Below are positions 42,328 to 50,946 of a DNA stretch of 64,000 nucleotides, one piece after another. The stretch's first letter is position 1. The number at the start of each line of letters is the position of its first letter. Below the pieces are notes generated by a model. The model had not been told where the DNA came from, searched no databases, and saw only the letters and a list, made by a program, of their open reading frames with translations. Source of the stretch: CAIMUX01 sp964473865 (GTDB lineage Bacteria; Eisenbacteria; RBG-16-71-46; CAIMUX01); assembly GCA_964473865.1 (NCBI GenBank), contig CAYYQN010000019.1:20393-84392 (forward strand), written 5' to 3'. The position numbers and the translations under genes are program-made.

Positions 42328-42358
42328 GACCTCGAAGCGCCCGAGGACGACCTGACCG
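42286..42358 (+). repeat. 19-bp direct repeat across the phosphatase stop
   Basis: CCCGAGGACGACCTGACCG occurs inside the gene end (42286-42304, coding PEDDLT) and again after the stop (42340-42358), 54 bases apart. It looks like a partial duplication of the gene end. Confidence 0.6.
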
Positions 42359-42485
42359 GTGGGCGCGCGGCCCGCGGAAACGTGCTTGGGGAGAGCCCTG
42401 CGCCGGGTTATGGTTGCCACGTCCGCGAAGCATCGGCGGGGCATTGGGACGCGCCCCCCGGCGCCGCGGCGGGGGGAGGAGACGC

Positions 42486-42881
42486 ATGGCGGCAATGTTC
42501 GGCAAGCAGGGATCGCAGCCGCGGCGCGAGACGGCCGACGCTCCGGCCGATACCGTATTGGGTCCCGGAACCGTCTTCGAGGGGCAGCTCACCGTGCAGG
42601 GGAGCGCGCGGATCGAGGGGCGCGTCACCGGGGTCGTGAAGATCAGCGGGCTCCTCGTGGTCGGCGAGAAGGCGGAGATCCAGGCCGAGGTGGATGCGGG
42701 AGAGGCCCGCGTGGCCGGGACCATCCGCGGCAATCTCCGAGCGCGCGAGGTAGTCGATCTCCTCGAGGGTTCGCGGCTGGAGGGCGATGTGCACACCAAG
42801 TGTTTCCGTATCCGGGACGGGGCGTTCTTCCACGGCGAGAGCCACATGGGAGAGGTAGCCGCCAACGGGTCGGAGACCTGA
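42486..42881 (+). CDS. Bactofilin-family polymer protein
   Basis: A 131-residue protein. The ATG at 42486 follows GGGGGAGGAGACGC. After a short disordered N-terminus, residues about 22-120 have the bactofilin pattern of short beta rungs with regular Gly (TVLGPGTVFEGQLTVQG, RIEGRVTGVVKISGLLVVG, VAGTIRGNLRAREVV). Bactofilins self-assemble into membrane-associated filaments that position cell-wall or shape factors. The rhomboid gene starts seven bases downstream, so the two are likely co-transcribed. Confidence 0.93.
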   Translation: MAAMFGKQGSQPRRETADAPADTVLGPGTVFEGQLTVQGSARIEGRVTGVVKISGLLVVGEKAEIQAEVDAGEARVAGTIRGNLRAREVVDLLEGSRLEGDVHTKCFRIRDGAFFHGESHMGEVAANGSET

Positions 42882-42888
42882 GCCGCAG

Positions 42889-43632
42889 ATGTACAACGAC
42901 GGATACGAACAGCGGACGAGCTTCGGACCGGGACTGCACGGCGTCGTCCTGATGCTTGTTCTCTGGAACGGGATCCTCTTCCTGCTCCAGCAGATCCTGC
43001 CCTGGCACGTGCTGGTGCCCACTCGGATCGGACTGATCGAGGAGAGTGCGATCACCCATTACCTGGGCCTGCGGCCCGATGCCTTCTGGCACGGTTGGGT
43101 GTGGCAAGCCGTGACCTACATGTTCCTGCACGGCGGCTTCACGCACATCCTGCTGAACATGCTCGGCCTGTGGATGTTCGGATCGCAGCTCGAGTCCGAG
43201 TGGGGCTCGCGGACGTTTCTCAACTACTACTTCTTCACCGGGATTGGGGCGGGCCTGACCAATGCCGCGGTCTTCCCCCACTCGACGGTTCCGACGGTGG
43301 GGGCCTCGGGCGCGATCTTCGGGCTCCTCCTGGCCTACGGCGTCTTGTACCCCGAGCGCAAGATCTACTTCTGGTTCATCCTCGGAATTCCGGCCCGGCT
43401 CTTCGTGACCATCTTCGGCCTCTTCGAGCTGATGGCGGGATTCACGAGTCGGGGCGGGGGCATCGCGCACTTCGCGCACCTGGGCGGGTTGCTCTTCGGA
43501 TTGATCTATGTCGCGCTTTGGGGGCTGCCCGGGGGGCGGATGGGGCTCCTCCGCCGCCGTCGTCTGGCGCGCCGGCGCACCGGCTTCCAGGTCATCGACT
43601 TCAACGATCGCAAGGATCCCTGGCGGCGGTAG
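42889..43632 (+). CDS. Rhomboid-family intramembrane serine protease
   Basis: A 247-residue protein with about six membrane helices. Rhomboid motifs: WQAVTYMFLHGGFTHILLNM (helix 2, His and Asn of the oxyanion site), VGASGAIFG with Ser140, and AHFAHLGG with His197, giving the Ser-His dyad. It cleaves membrane proteins within the bilayer; the substrate is unknown. The C-terminal tail is basic (LLRRRRLARRRTG) and would be cytoplasmic. The bactofilin gene lies directly upstream. It is convergent with the next gene, with a strong hairpin between. Confidence 0.94.
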   Translation: MYNDGYEQRTSFGPGLHGVVLMLVLWNGILFLLQQILPWHVLVPTRIGLIEESAITHYLGLRPDAFWHGWVWQAVTYMFLHGGFTHILLNMLGLWMFGSQLESEWGSRTFLNYYFFTGIGAGLTNAAVFPHSTVPTVGASGAIFGLLLAYGVLYPERKIYFWFILGIPARLFVTIFGLFELMAGFTSRGGGIAHFAHLGGLLFGLIYVALWGLPGGRMGLLRRRRLARRRTGFQVIDFNDRKDPWRR

Positions 43633-43691
43633 GAGGGGGCGACCGTCCAGGAACCAGGCCGCACGAAACGATCGCTCCGCGGGCCGAGAAT

Positions 43692-43725
43692 GAGCGGGGG
43701 GCCGGACTGATCCGGTCCCCCGCTC
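43692..43725. terminator. Bidirectional terminator hairpin
   Basis: Fifteen bases (43692-43706, starting GAGCGGGGGG) pair with 43711-43725 (ending CCCCGCTC) across CTGA, with one G-U wobble. It lies midway between the convergent rhomboid and OB-fold genes. No T-run on either side. Confidence 0.55.
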
Positions 43726-43760
43726 GGCCTACCCGGCAGAGAAGATGGATGGGAGCCCTG

Positions 43761-45755
43761 TTACGGCAGCAGCACCATCCGGCGCGAAGTCTCCTGTCCG
43801 TCGCAGCGGAGCTGGTAGAAGTAGGTTCCCGCCGCCGCGCGCCGCCCGGCTTCGGTCATTCCGTCCCACTTGTACACATGTTCGCCGCCGGCCAGCGGCC
43901 CCGCGGCGAGGGTCTTCACGAGACGTCCGGACACATCGATCACTTCCAGACGCACCAAGCGTGCCGTAGGGAGCGCGAAGGCGATGGAGGTCTCGATGCC
44001 GAACGGGTTGGGCTGGTTCTGACGCAGGTCCAGGTCGCCCGGCAGGGCCAGCGGGGAGACGTCCGTGGTCGGGCAGCCGGGGATGGCATAGAGCTCCACG
44101 ATGTCGTTGCCGCGGCCGTTCCGCGGGTAGATGCGATACCGATCGTACGAGTACGAGACGATGCCGGTGAGGTTGATGCGGTTGCCCGGACAGGCATCGT
44201 ACGAGGTGCCGGCGATCGACAGGCCGTTCATGTCCAGCATCGCCGTGTCGGGAAGCGCCCCCTGCGCGAGCAGCCACTCGCCGTAGTATGGTCCCGCGAT
44301 ACCCGGGATCGAGTCCCGCAGGGTGGTGTTCAGTAGCTTCACCAAACCGCTTTCCCACCGTTCCGCGCTTCGCGTGGCATCCCGGTACCGCAGGTCAGCG
44401 GTCGTGAGGATGTTCGTTGCCACCGCCGTGGGGTCGGTGCCGAGGTTCTGGAAGTTGTCGATTCCCGACTTGTACACGAGCTCGGTCATGCCATAGTACT
44501 CGCTCACCGCGCCCGAGGCCTGCACGCGATCGCCCACCCGCAGGAGGCCGGTCTTGGCCACGCGGCAGTAGAGCCCGCGCCACTGGCCGCCGGTTCCCTC
44601 CTGGAGGTAGTAGTAGTTCCCTTCAACAGCGGTGACCCGACCCTCGACCGTCACCACCTGGTTCACCAGGGTGGAGGAGTCGCGGACGGCGGGGTTCACC
44701 ACGAACTGGATCTGGTAGATGGGAGTGATTCCCGCCCGGAAGTCCGCGGTCTGGCTCGGGTCCATCATCAGGCCGCCGGCGGACTTGACTCCGCTGACGA
44801 TCACCTGCTCGGCGGAGCCCGCGGGGAGGGCGTCGGTGATGAGGTGGACGGTGTTGGGGCGCGCCGGATCCAGCTCGGCGGTGTACACCATGGCGCTGGA
44901 GGCCAGGATGTAGTTACCGGGCATCTCGGCGCTCACCTCGTCGAGGCTGGTGTCGAACTGCACGTTCATCGTCGTCGCGCCGGTGGCGTAGGCTCCGGCG
45001 ACCCGAGGCTTGCACGGAGCGCCGAAATCCTCCTCGCAGCTGCGGGGGGCGAGGCGGTAGCGATCCCGGGTGTACTGCAGGATGCCCTGCAGATGGGTGA
45101 ACGGCGTGTCCGCGTCGGGAGCGCCGTAGGAGAAGTCGTCGCCGGGCCGGGAGTTCTCGTGATAGACCGACAGGGAGTCGACGCCGCCGCCCGCCTCGGT
45201 CGTAATCGTCCAGTAGTACTTGCCGGAGAGCCCCGGATACTCCCGCAGGGAATAGAGGGTGTTGTCGAGACGGTCGACCTTGATGAAGACCCCCTCGTAC
45301 GCCTCATTGTACGCCCCGGTGTCGTTCACCTCGGAGATCGTCACCGGGACCGGAGCGGGAATCGGGACTTGGCCCATCAAATACTGCTGGCCCTGGGCGC
45401 CGGCGGCCACGACGTCCAGCTCGCTCGAAAGGTAGTACTCCTTGTACTGAGCCCGGATGCTGACAAGGTCTCCCTTGTGCATGGTGTGGCCGGTTCCGGT
45501 GTAGACCCAGATCCCGGAGTACTGGCGCTGCCACGTCGGGTGCGGGATCGGCTCCTGTACGAAGTAGCCGAACATGCCCGCGCCTGTCACCACAACGGAG
45601 TCACACTGTACGAGAGTGCCTTCGGGGTAGGTGCCCAGCTGAACGTCGTAGATGGAGACATCGGCGCGGGCCGGGGTCGGCGCCAATAGACCGGCCGCCA
45701 AGACGACCGCCACGAACGCGGCGGCCCAGATCGGTCCCGATAGGATACGCTTCAT
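43761..45755 (-). CDS. Secreted OB-fold-repeat protein with FlgD-like C-terminal domain
   Basis: A 664-residue exported protein; the ATG at 45755 follows AAGGAGGGACGGAGTAACA. Signal peptide 1-31 (PTPARA-DV). At least two regions read as nucleic-acid-binding OB-like modules of the YhcR/BatD-type extracellular family (VSIRAQYKEYYLSSELDVV; VVTVEGRVTAVEGNYYYLQE with VGDRVQASGAVSEYYGMTEL). After NQPNPFGIETSIAFALP comes a complete FlgD Ig-like / type IX-style sorting domain (LVRLEVIDVSGRLVKTL ... AAGTYFYQL). Surface display is inferred. It has its own near-consensus promoter, so it may be expressed apart from the upstream cluster genes. Confidence 0.85.
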   Translation of the reverse strand: MKRILSGPIWAAAFVAVVLAAGLLAPTPARADVSIYDVQLGTYPEGTLVQCDSVVVTGAGMFGYFVQEPIPHPTWQRQYSGIWVYTGTGHTMHKGDLVSIRAQYKEYYLSSELDVVAAGAQGQQYLMGQVPIPAPVPVTISEVNDTGAYNEAYEGVFIKVDRLDNTLYSLREYPGLSGKYYWTITTEAGGGVDSLSVYHENSRPGDDFSYGAPDADTPFTHLQGILQYTRDRYRLAPRSCEEDFGAPCKPRVAGAYATGATTMNVQFDTSLDEVSAEMPGNYILASSAMVYTAELDPARPNTVHLITDALPAGSAEQVIVSGVKSAGGLMMDPSQTADFRAGITPIYQIQFVVNPAVRDSSTLVNQVVTVEGRVTAVEGNYYYLQEGTGGQWRGLYCRVAKTGLLRVGDRVQASGAVSEYYGMTELVYKSGIDNFQNLGTDPTAVATNILTTADLRYRDATRSAERWESGLVKLLNTTLRDSIPGIAGPYYGEWLLAQGALPDTAMLDMNGLSIAGTSYDACPGNRINLTGIVSYSYDRYRIYPRNGRGNDIVELYAIPGCPTTDVSPLALPGDLDLRQNQPNPFGIETSIAFALPTARLVRLEVIDVSGRLVKTLAAGPLAGGEHVYKWDGMTEAGRRAAAGTYFYQLRCDGQETSRRMVLLP

Positions 45756-45797
45756 TGTTACTCCGTCCCTCCTTGGTGGCTTGGTTCAGAGCGCTCG

Positions 45798-45825
45798 CCT
45801 AGACTAGGCCATATCAATCATATGG
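45798..45825 (-). promoter_or_regulatory. Two adjacent palindromes over -10 and start site (operator-like)
   Basis: CCATAT-CAATC-ATATGG (45809-45825) covers the -10 box, and CCTAG-A-CTAGG (45798-45808) covers the expected transcription start of the promoter for the OB-fold gene. Both are perfect. The layout suits a dimeric repressor, none of which is identifiable nearby. Confidence 0.5.
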
Positions 45826-45846
45826 GAATCCTGGCGGTTTTGTCAA
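45817..45846 (-). promoter_or_regulatory. Near-consensus sigma70 promoter
   Basis: On the minus strand TTGACA (45846-45841) is followed after 18 bases by TATGAT (45822-45817), about 60 bases upstream of the OB-fold gene start. Eleven of twelve bases match the consensus, in an AT-rich patch of an otherwise GC-rich region. Confidence 0.75.
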
Positions 45847-45910
45847 GCGCAGACGGCCCCGGGGCGGGGACATCCGCCGCGGAGTGCGCCCGATCGGGAT
45901 GGACCGGGCC

Positions 45911-47602
45911 TCAGTCGCGGAACACCGTCTGCAGGAGAGCGAGCATCACGCGCCGGTGACTCTGGTATCCCCCCGCCCGGCTCGGTATCAGGCTCGACAC
46001 CGCGACTCTGCCATTCCGGTCGTTCAGGAGTCCCAATGCCGCGGGAGCGGCCGTCTGATCGTCCGGCGTGAACACCCAGCCCTCCGACGGTGGGTAGGTT
46101 GTCGTCAAGTATCCCGGGGCGACCGTGAAGACCGGCGCGACTTCCGGGTCCAGGATCAGGAAGTCGGCGTTGATCATCGGGCTTCGGATCAGAAGCGAGT
46201 CGGGCTGGCCCTCGATCAGCGTCCGGATCACCGAGTCGTTCGGCAGCGTGATGTTCCCGTTGACGTAGCCGGGATCCAGGCTTGTGAGGTCGCTCCGCCG
46301 ATACCAGTCGCGAATCCCGAGGACCTCGCGCTGGAACGACCGGGACAGGGCGGCGCTGTCTCCGACCGCGTTCTGGGCGCACAGCACCAGACGACCGTCG
46401 CCGGTCAGGTATTCGCGCAATCCATTGTCCCGATCGGCCAGAGACAGGTTGCGCGCCACCGCGGCATCGTTGACCGCATTCTGCATTCCCGAGTACCAGA
46501 GCACGCCCTTGAACAGGCTGAGGAACGGGCCCACCTCGACACCGGTGCGAAACCCGCCGTCGGCCTGGATATCCAGGACATGGATGTCGCCCGCCACCAC
46601 CGAGTCCATCAACGAGCGGAAGAAGAGGTCGTCCATGGCGGCGCCGGGCACGTCACCCAGGTTGTCGATCACCAGATAGTCGCCATCCGGAAGGCGGACC
46701 GTCCACGTGTGGGAGATCACCCGGGATCGGGTGCGGCTGTCGTCGATGGCCTGCACATGGAGCGTCCAGGTGCCCGGTTGCGGGTCGGGCTCGGCGGGAC
46801 TCGCGCTGAACGCCTCCGGGCCCAGCCCCACCAGGGTGTCGGCCGTGAAGAAGCTGTCGGCGGCGGCCTTTCCCTCCTGGGTGAGCCAGTACACATACGA
46901 GTGTCTGGATTGCAGGCCGTCGCGGTCATAGGGATGCCAGGCGAAGGCGACCGCCGGAAGGCTGGTGTCCGGACGCCCGAAGGCGTTGCTCCAAAGGAGC
47001 ACCGGCGGCGCGTTCTTGACGCTGAATTCCTGAGTCCGGCCCACCGGGTCCGCGGCGCCCTCGTTGTCCAGCGCGCGCACGGTGAACGTGTGCCGGCCGA
47101 ACCTCAGGGAGCAGGGTATGTCCGGGTTGGTGCACGATGAGTCGGCGACGCCGTAGGTCGCGAGGGCAAACGTGTCCGTCGTGGCGGTCGTGACGATCCA
47201 CGATGGGTCCTCGGTCCAACGGACGGCCGACTCCGGAGGAGTCCAGCCGCTGCCCCACTTGATGAGGTAGGCCTCGACGCGCCCGTCGCGGTCCGTCCCC
47301 CACCAGTGCAGGATCTGCCGGTAGGTCAGCGTGTCGAGCTCCGAGCCGAGGACGGAGAGGTAGGTCACCGGGGGCAGATTCCCCGGCATGACGCCTGCGT
47401 CCTCCTGACACCCTCCGGTCAGCATGAGCGCCAGAGCGCCCGTGAGCATGATTCCGAGGAGTGCCCGGGGGCGGGCGCCGCCGCCCGGCCGGAAGAACCG
47501 CGGCCCCGGACCCGCCGACCCGGGGTCCTTGCCGCCGCGCTCGGTGGCGCCGGCTCCGCGAGCGGCCGACCCGGGGTTGTTGTCTCTCTGTGCACGCATC
47601 AT
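45911..47602 (-). CDS. Surface lipoprotein of unknown function
   Basis: A 563-residue protein. A Gly/Arg/Pro-rich n-region of about 48 residues precedes a hydrophobic stretch and lipobox LMLTGGC-QED, so it is a lipoprotein. An internal start at the second Met (47599) changes little. The mature part has Ig/Fn-like beta segments (PPVTYLSVLGSELDTL; FGRHTFTVRALDNEGAAD; WTLHVQAIDDSRTRSRV) and a C-terminal alpha/beta part with LVIDNLGDV and DGRLVLCAQNAVGD, which resembles a class I amidotransferase-like flavodoxin fold without visible catalytic residues. Gene order follows the FlgD-tail gene upstream; 155 bases separate it from the next gene's start, where a new promoter lies. Confidence 0.78.
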   Translation of the reverse strand: MMRAQRDNNPGSAARGAGATERGGKDPGSAGPGPRFFRPGGGARPRALLGIMLTGALALMLTGGCQEDAGVMPGNLPPVTYLSVLGSELDTLTYRQILHWWGTDRDGRVEAYLIKWGSGWTPPESAVRWTEDPSWIVTTATTDTFALATYGVADSSCTNPDIPCSLRFGRHTFTVRALDNEGAADPVGRTQEFSVKNAPPVLLWSNAFGRPDTSLPAVAFAWHPYDRDGLQSRHSYVYWLTQEGKAAADSFFTADTLVGLGPEAFSASPAEPDPQPGTWTLHVQAIDDSRTRSRVISHTWTVRLPDGDYLVIDNLGDVPGAAMDDLFFRSLMDSVVAGDIHVLDIQADGGFRTGVEVGPFLSLFKGVLWYSGMQNAVNDAAVARNLSLADRDNGLREYLTGDGRLVLCAQNAVGDSAALSRSFQREVLGIRDWYRRSDLTSLDPGYVNGNITLPNDSVIRTLIEGQPDSLLIRSPMINADFLILDPEVAPVFTVAPGYLTTTYPPSEGWVFTPDDQTAAPAALGLLNDRNGRVAVSSLIPSRAGGYQSHRRVMLALLQTVFRD

Positions 47603-47642
47603 CGCGCTGCGTCCTCTTCCTGCGGGGCTGCCCCGCGCCGTC

Positions 47643-49814
47643 CTACTTGATGATCAGGAACTTGCCCACTTGTCGATCTCCGCCGGTCTGGTCCTCCACC
47701 GCGTAGAGGTAGAGGCCCGAGGCCACCCCCTGGTCCTTGCGGCTCACCAGATCCCAGGCGGCCATGCCGCCCGAGAGGATCGGCAGGTCGCGCTCCGGAT
47801 TCCGAGGGTCCGTCGGGTCGTAGATGCCCCGGATGTCGGTCGGCTGGTAGGTGGCCTGGTCGAAGTTGATGGTGTCGACCAGATCACCGGCCAGGGTGTA
47901 GATGCGGATGGTGCATCTCGCGGGCAGGTTCGCGAACCAGAGGTATCGATCGCGGCGCAGCGAGCCGTCCCAGGCCGCGTCGCCCCGGTAGGGGTTTGGG
48001 AACACCGTGACTCTCGGCCGCCCGTCCGACGACGCCGGGGCCCCGGGGATGACAAAGGTCAGGTTCTGCGCGAGGCCGCTCTCCAGGGAGCTGACGTCTT
48101 CCGTGCCCTGATCGAAAGCGGTTGCCGCGACCCAGTACTTGAAGCCGTCCCGCAGGCCGCGGATGGTGTAGCGGTAGCGCCAGATCTCGGGCCGGACCCC
48201 GATGGTATCGATCACGGTGTGGGCATCGTCCGCCCAGATCGTCTCGGGACGGGCCGGAGCGAGCAGGCTGTCCTGGATATCCGCCAGGCCGGTGTCATAG
48301 CCGATGCCGTCCCGCCGGTCGCGTTCGAGGACTCGGCTGAACCCGCTTTCGCTGCGCTCCTCGCTGATGTGGATCCGGTACCCCTCGAAGTCCCGCTCTC
48401 CGGTCTTCGGGTCCCGGAAGAGTTCGGGGCCGAGCCCGCTCCACTCCAGCGTCACCTGGCCCCGTCCCGGAATGACGGTGATCCGCGGCGAGGGGGGCGG
48501 CATCGGAATCCTGAAGTCGAGGTCGTAGGCCATCTGGGCCCACTTCGCGTTGTACAGCAGATCCTCGCGGGCGGGGCGGCCGGAGACGCGGAGGTCCCTT
48601 TGCCCGCCCACGAAGGCGAACGAGACCTCCAGGGTGTCACCCGACTCCAGGATGTCGAGCGCCGATGGCGCGCCCTCCCGGCCCGCGATGGAGAGAACCT
48701 CAGCCGGGTCGTTGTTCAGCGGCGTGATCCCCGCGGTGGGGTCGATCTCTCCGTTGCCCAGGATCCGGTAGCGGTCCCGGTCCGACCAGTACCGGGCCGG
48801 GTCCCAGTCCCACCAGTTGAACGAGACGGTGACGGTGTCCGGCGGCTGCGGCTTCATGCCGAGGAGCTTGATGCCGACCCAACTGGTCGCCTTCTGGCCC
48901 GCGACCTCCGATTGATAGTGGTGCTCCATGACCAGCCGCGTCGAGTCGGCCACGTACTCCAGAGCCTTCTTCCGAAACCATCCACTGGTCCAGTTGGCGA
49001 TCGCCGGGTCTTTGTATCCGCTGGCCAGCTCGGTGTAGAGGCCGAAGCGGACGTCCCGGAGCGGGTCGATCCCGATGTTGATGATCCTGAACGTGGCGAT
49101 GACGATCGCCTCGAACGGTTCGAAGCTGAACAGGTGCGTCTCGGCATCGACGCGGACCTGCAGCGGCCGGTGAGGATCCGCGGAGCTCGACTCGATCTCG
49201 CTCGAGGTGTCGGCGCAGGAGAAGGTGAAATCCTGCTCGCTGATCGCGCCGGGATCGTAGTAGCGGCTCTCGGGCAGCATCGAGGACTCATTGATCGTCG
49301 TGCCGGCGACGGGCAGGAACTCGACGGTGGGGATCAGGGAGCTGACGACCGCGTCCACCACCGACGTGCTGACCAGAGTGTCCCCGGACGCGGTCACGGC
49401 GCCGACCCAGATTCCGCCGCGAGGAAGGTGGTCGATGTTGCTGCCCAGCGGATACTCCAGCGAGGGGGAGCGGGAACGGAAGTTGTTCCCGAAAAACGCG
49501 TTGTTGAGCACCGTGAGGCCGAGAGCATTGCCGGAAGTGATGCGATAGGTGATCTGGGTCCCGGCCTGCGCGACCGGTTCGGTGTCCCGCCGGAGCTCAG
49601 CGTCCGGCGGCCACGGGCCCGAGAGCGGCCCGTTGAGGGATGCCGGGCCCGTCTGCTCGATCTGCCCGGGCGGCGGGGCGAAGTCGTCGAGGTGGTCGGC
49701 GGGGTCCGAGGCCGCGAGGGCGCCGAGCGCCATGCTCGCGGCCAGCGCCAGCACCAGAGTGTCCCTGCAGAGGCGACTCCGGCGACCGAACCCGGGATTC
49801 ACGGGATTCTCCAT
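47643..49814 (-). CDS. Large secreted protein with FlgD-like C-terminal domain
   Basis: A 723-residue exported protein. Signal peptide about 1-35 (LVLALAASMALGALAAS). The body is beta-rich with Fn3-like portions (ITVIPGRGQVTLEWSG ... GYRIHISEE) and no enzymatic motif. The end has RVTVFPNPYRGDAAW, the usual start of a type IX-style C-terminal domain, followed by CTIRIYTLAGDLVDTI, an insertion, and GVASGLYLYAVED...GKFLIIK. It is flanked by lipoprotein genes and lies downstream of the PorV/Q-like and TonB-receptor genes, so it is probably a cargo displayed by that set. The ATG at 49814 begins 12 bases after the lipoprotein stop. Confidence 0.83.
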   Translation of the reverse strand: MENPVNPGFGRRSRLCRDTLVLALAASMALGALAASDPADHLDDFAPPPGQIEQTGPASLNGPLSGPWPPDAELRRDTEPVAQAGTQITYRITSGNALGLTVLNNAFFGNNFRSRSPSLEYPLGSNIDHLPRGGIWVGAVTASGDTLVSTSVVDAVVSSLIPTVEFLPVAGTTINESSMLPESRYYDPGAISEQDFTFSCADTSSEIESSSADPHRPLQVRVDAETHLFSFEPFEAIVIATFRIINIGIDPLRDVRFGLYTELASGYKDPAIANWTSGWFRKKALEYVADSTRLVMEHHYQSEVAGQKATSWVGIKLLGMKPQPPDTVTVSFNWWDWDPARYWSDRDRYRILGNGEIDPTAGITPLNNDPAEVLSIAGREGAPSALDILESGDTLEVSFAFVGGQRDLRVSGRPAREDLLYNAKWAQMAYDLDFRIPMPPPSPRITVIPGRGQVTLEWSGLGPELFRDPKTGERDFEGYRIHISEERSESGFSRVLERDRRDGIGYDTGLADIQDSLLAPARPETIWADDAHTVIDTIGVRPEIWRYRYTIRGLRDGFKYWVAATAFDQGTEDVSSLESGLAQNLTFVIPGAPASSDGRPRVTVFPNPYRGDAAWDGSLRRDRYLWFANLPARCTIRIYTLAGDLVDTINFDQATYQPTDIRGIYDPTDPRNPERDLPILSGGMAAWDLVSRKDQGVASGLYLYAVEDQTGGDRQVGKFLIIK

Positions 49815-49825
49815 GCGAGCCTCCG

Positions 49826-50917
49826 TCAGAACGAGTCCGCCAGCGCGAAGGCCACCAGCCGGTCATTTGCCGGGTCGGAAATGAAGACCAGCGGATCCTC
49901 GACCGCCACGAAGCGGGGAGCGAGGATCGGCTCGGTCAGGCGGGTGATGGACGACCGCGCGCTGTAGACGGAGTCCACGAATTCGCCGGTGAGCCGGTAC
50001 TTGAGGACCCGGTCCCGCCCGGTGTCGGCCACGAAGACAAAGGCGCCGGCACGATCGCCGGCAACATCTTCCGGACGGCGCGGGCTGTAGGGACCAGTGG
50101 TGGTGCCGACCGGACGCCGGGTCGCGGTCTCGACCACGTCGCGATTCAGGAACACGATCCGGTCCTGGCCCGTGTCGCCCACGATGAGGTCGGCGCCGTT
50201 CCAGTCCAGACCGCGGGCCTGGTTGATGTATCCATCGCCGGTCCCTCGCGACGAGAGGGTGGCAACGAGACGCCCGCGGCGGTCGTACTTGGCCACCACG
50301 TCCCGGACCGCATCCGTGACGTAGACGTTCAACTGCTCGTCGGCCGTGAGGCCGTTCACTTCCACCCACTCCGTCGGCAGTCCGAACGACCCCAGCGGAG
50401 CGCCGCCGGCGAAGTAGAAGCGCCGGATCGCCCAACTCCGCTGCGTGGTCACCTGGGTCACGTACGTGGTGTCATAGACCACGCCGCCTCCGACCTCCGT
50501 CGTGTCGATGGTGACTCCCGTGGTGTCGATCCGGGTGCTCTCGTGCCGGTCGGACACGATGACGAAGGTAGAGTCGCCCTTGGCCACACAGAGGCGGGTC
50601 GGGTCCTCGAGGCCGGTGAAGGGCAGGATGAAACCGACCGGGGGCGGGGTCGGATCGGGCCGGTAGGTGAGGAAGACTTCGATCCGCCCCTTCGCGGAGT
50701 CGGCCTCGATGCCCCGGTTCTCCGTGATGACATACAGGTAGCTGCCCCGAATCGCGACATCGCTGGGGGCGTTCAGGTTCCAGCTCTTCTCATAGTGATA
50801 GCGGCCGGCGTCTGGGAGCGGCTCCGGCTCCGGCGTTGGGGGAAGCTCGAACTCCTGACCGCATCCGGCCACCGCCAGGACCAGGCCCAGCAGCAGGACC
50901 GCGCCTCGTGTCGGCAT
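49826..50917 (-). CDS. NHL-repeat-like lipoprotein
   Basis: A 363-residue lipoprotein. I chose the ATG at 50917 (MPTRGAVLLLGLVLAVAGC) because GAAGGAG lies before it; a GTG at 50950 overlapping the upstream stop is the alternative. Lipobox LAVAGC-GQE. The mature part contains NHL/SMP-type six-bladed propeller strands (GLTADEQLNVYVTDAVRD, GLDWNGADLIVGDTGQDRI, GAFVFVADTGRDRVLKY, FVAVEDPLVFISDPANDRLV). Such propellers mostly mediate binding. Part of the TonB-receptor/PorV-like cluster; ends 12 bases before the next gene. Confidence 0.85.
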   Translation of the reverse strand: MPTRGAVLLLGLVLAVAGCGQEFELPPTPEPEPLPDAGRYHYEKSWNLNAPSDVAIRGSYLYVITENRGIEADSAKGRIEVFLTYRPDPTPPPVGFILPFTGLEDPTRLCVAKGDSTFVIVSDRHESTRIDTTGVTIDTTEVGGGVVYDTTYVTQVTTQRSWAIRRFYFAGGAPLGSFGLPTEWVEVNGLTADEQLNVYVTDAVRDVVAKYDRRGRLVATLSSRGTGDGYINQARGLDWNGADLIVGDTGQDRIVFLNRDVVETATRRPVGTTTGPYSPRRPEDVAGDRAGAFVFVADTGRDRVLKYRLTGEFVDSVYSARSSITRLTEPILAPRFVAVEDPLVFISDPANDRLVAFALADSF

Positions 50918-50946
50918 CGTGATGTTGCTCCTTCGTTCTCCCCGCG

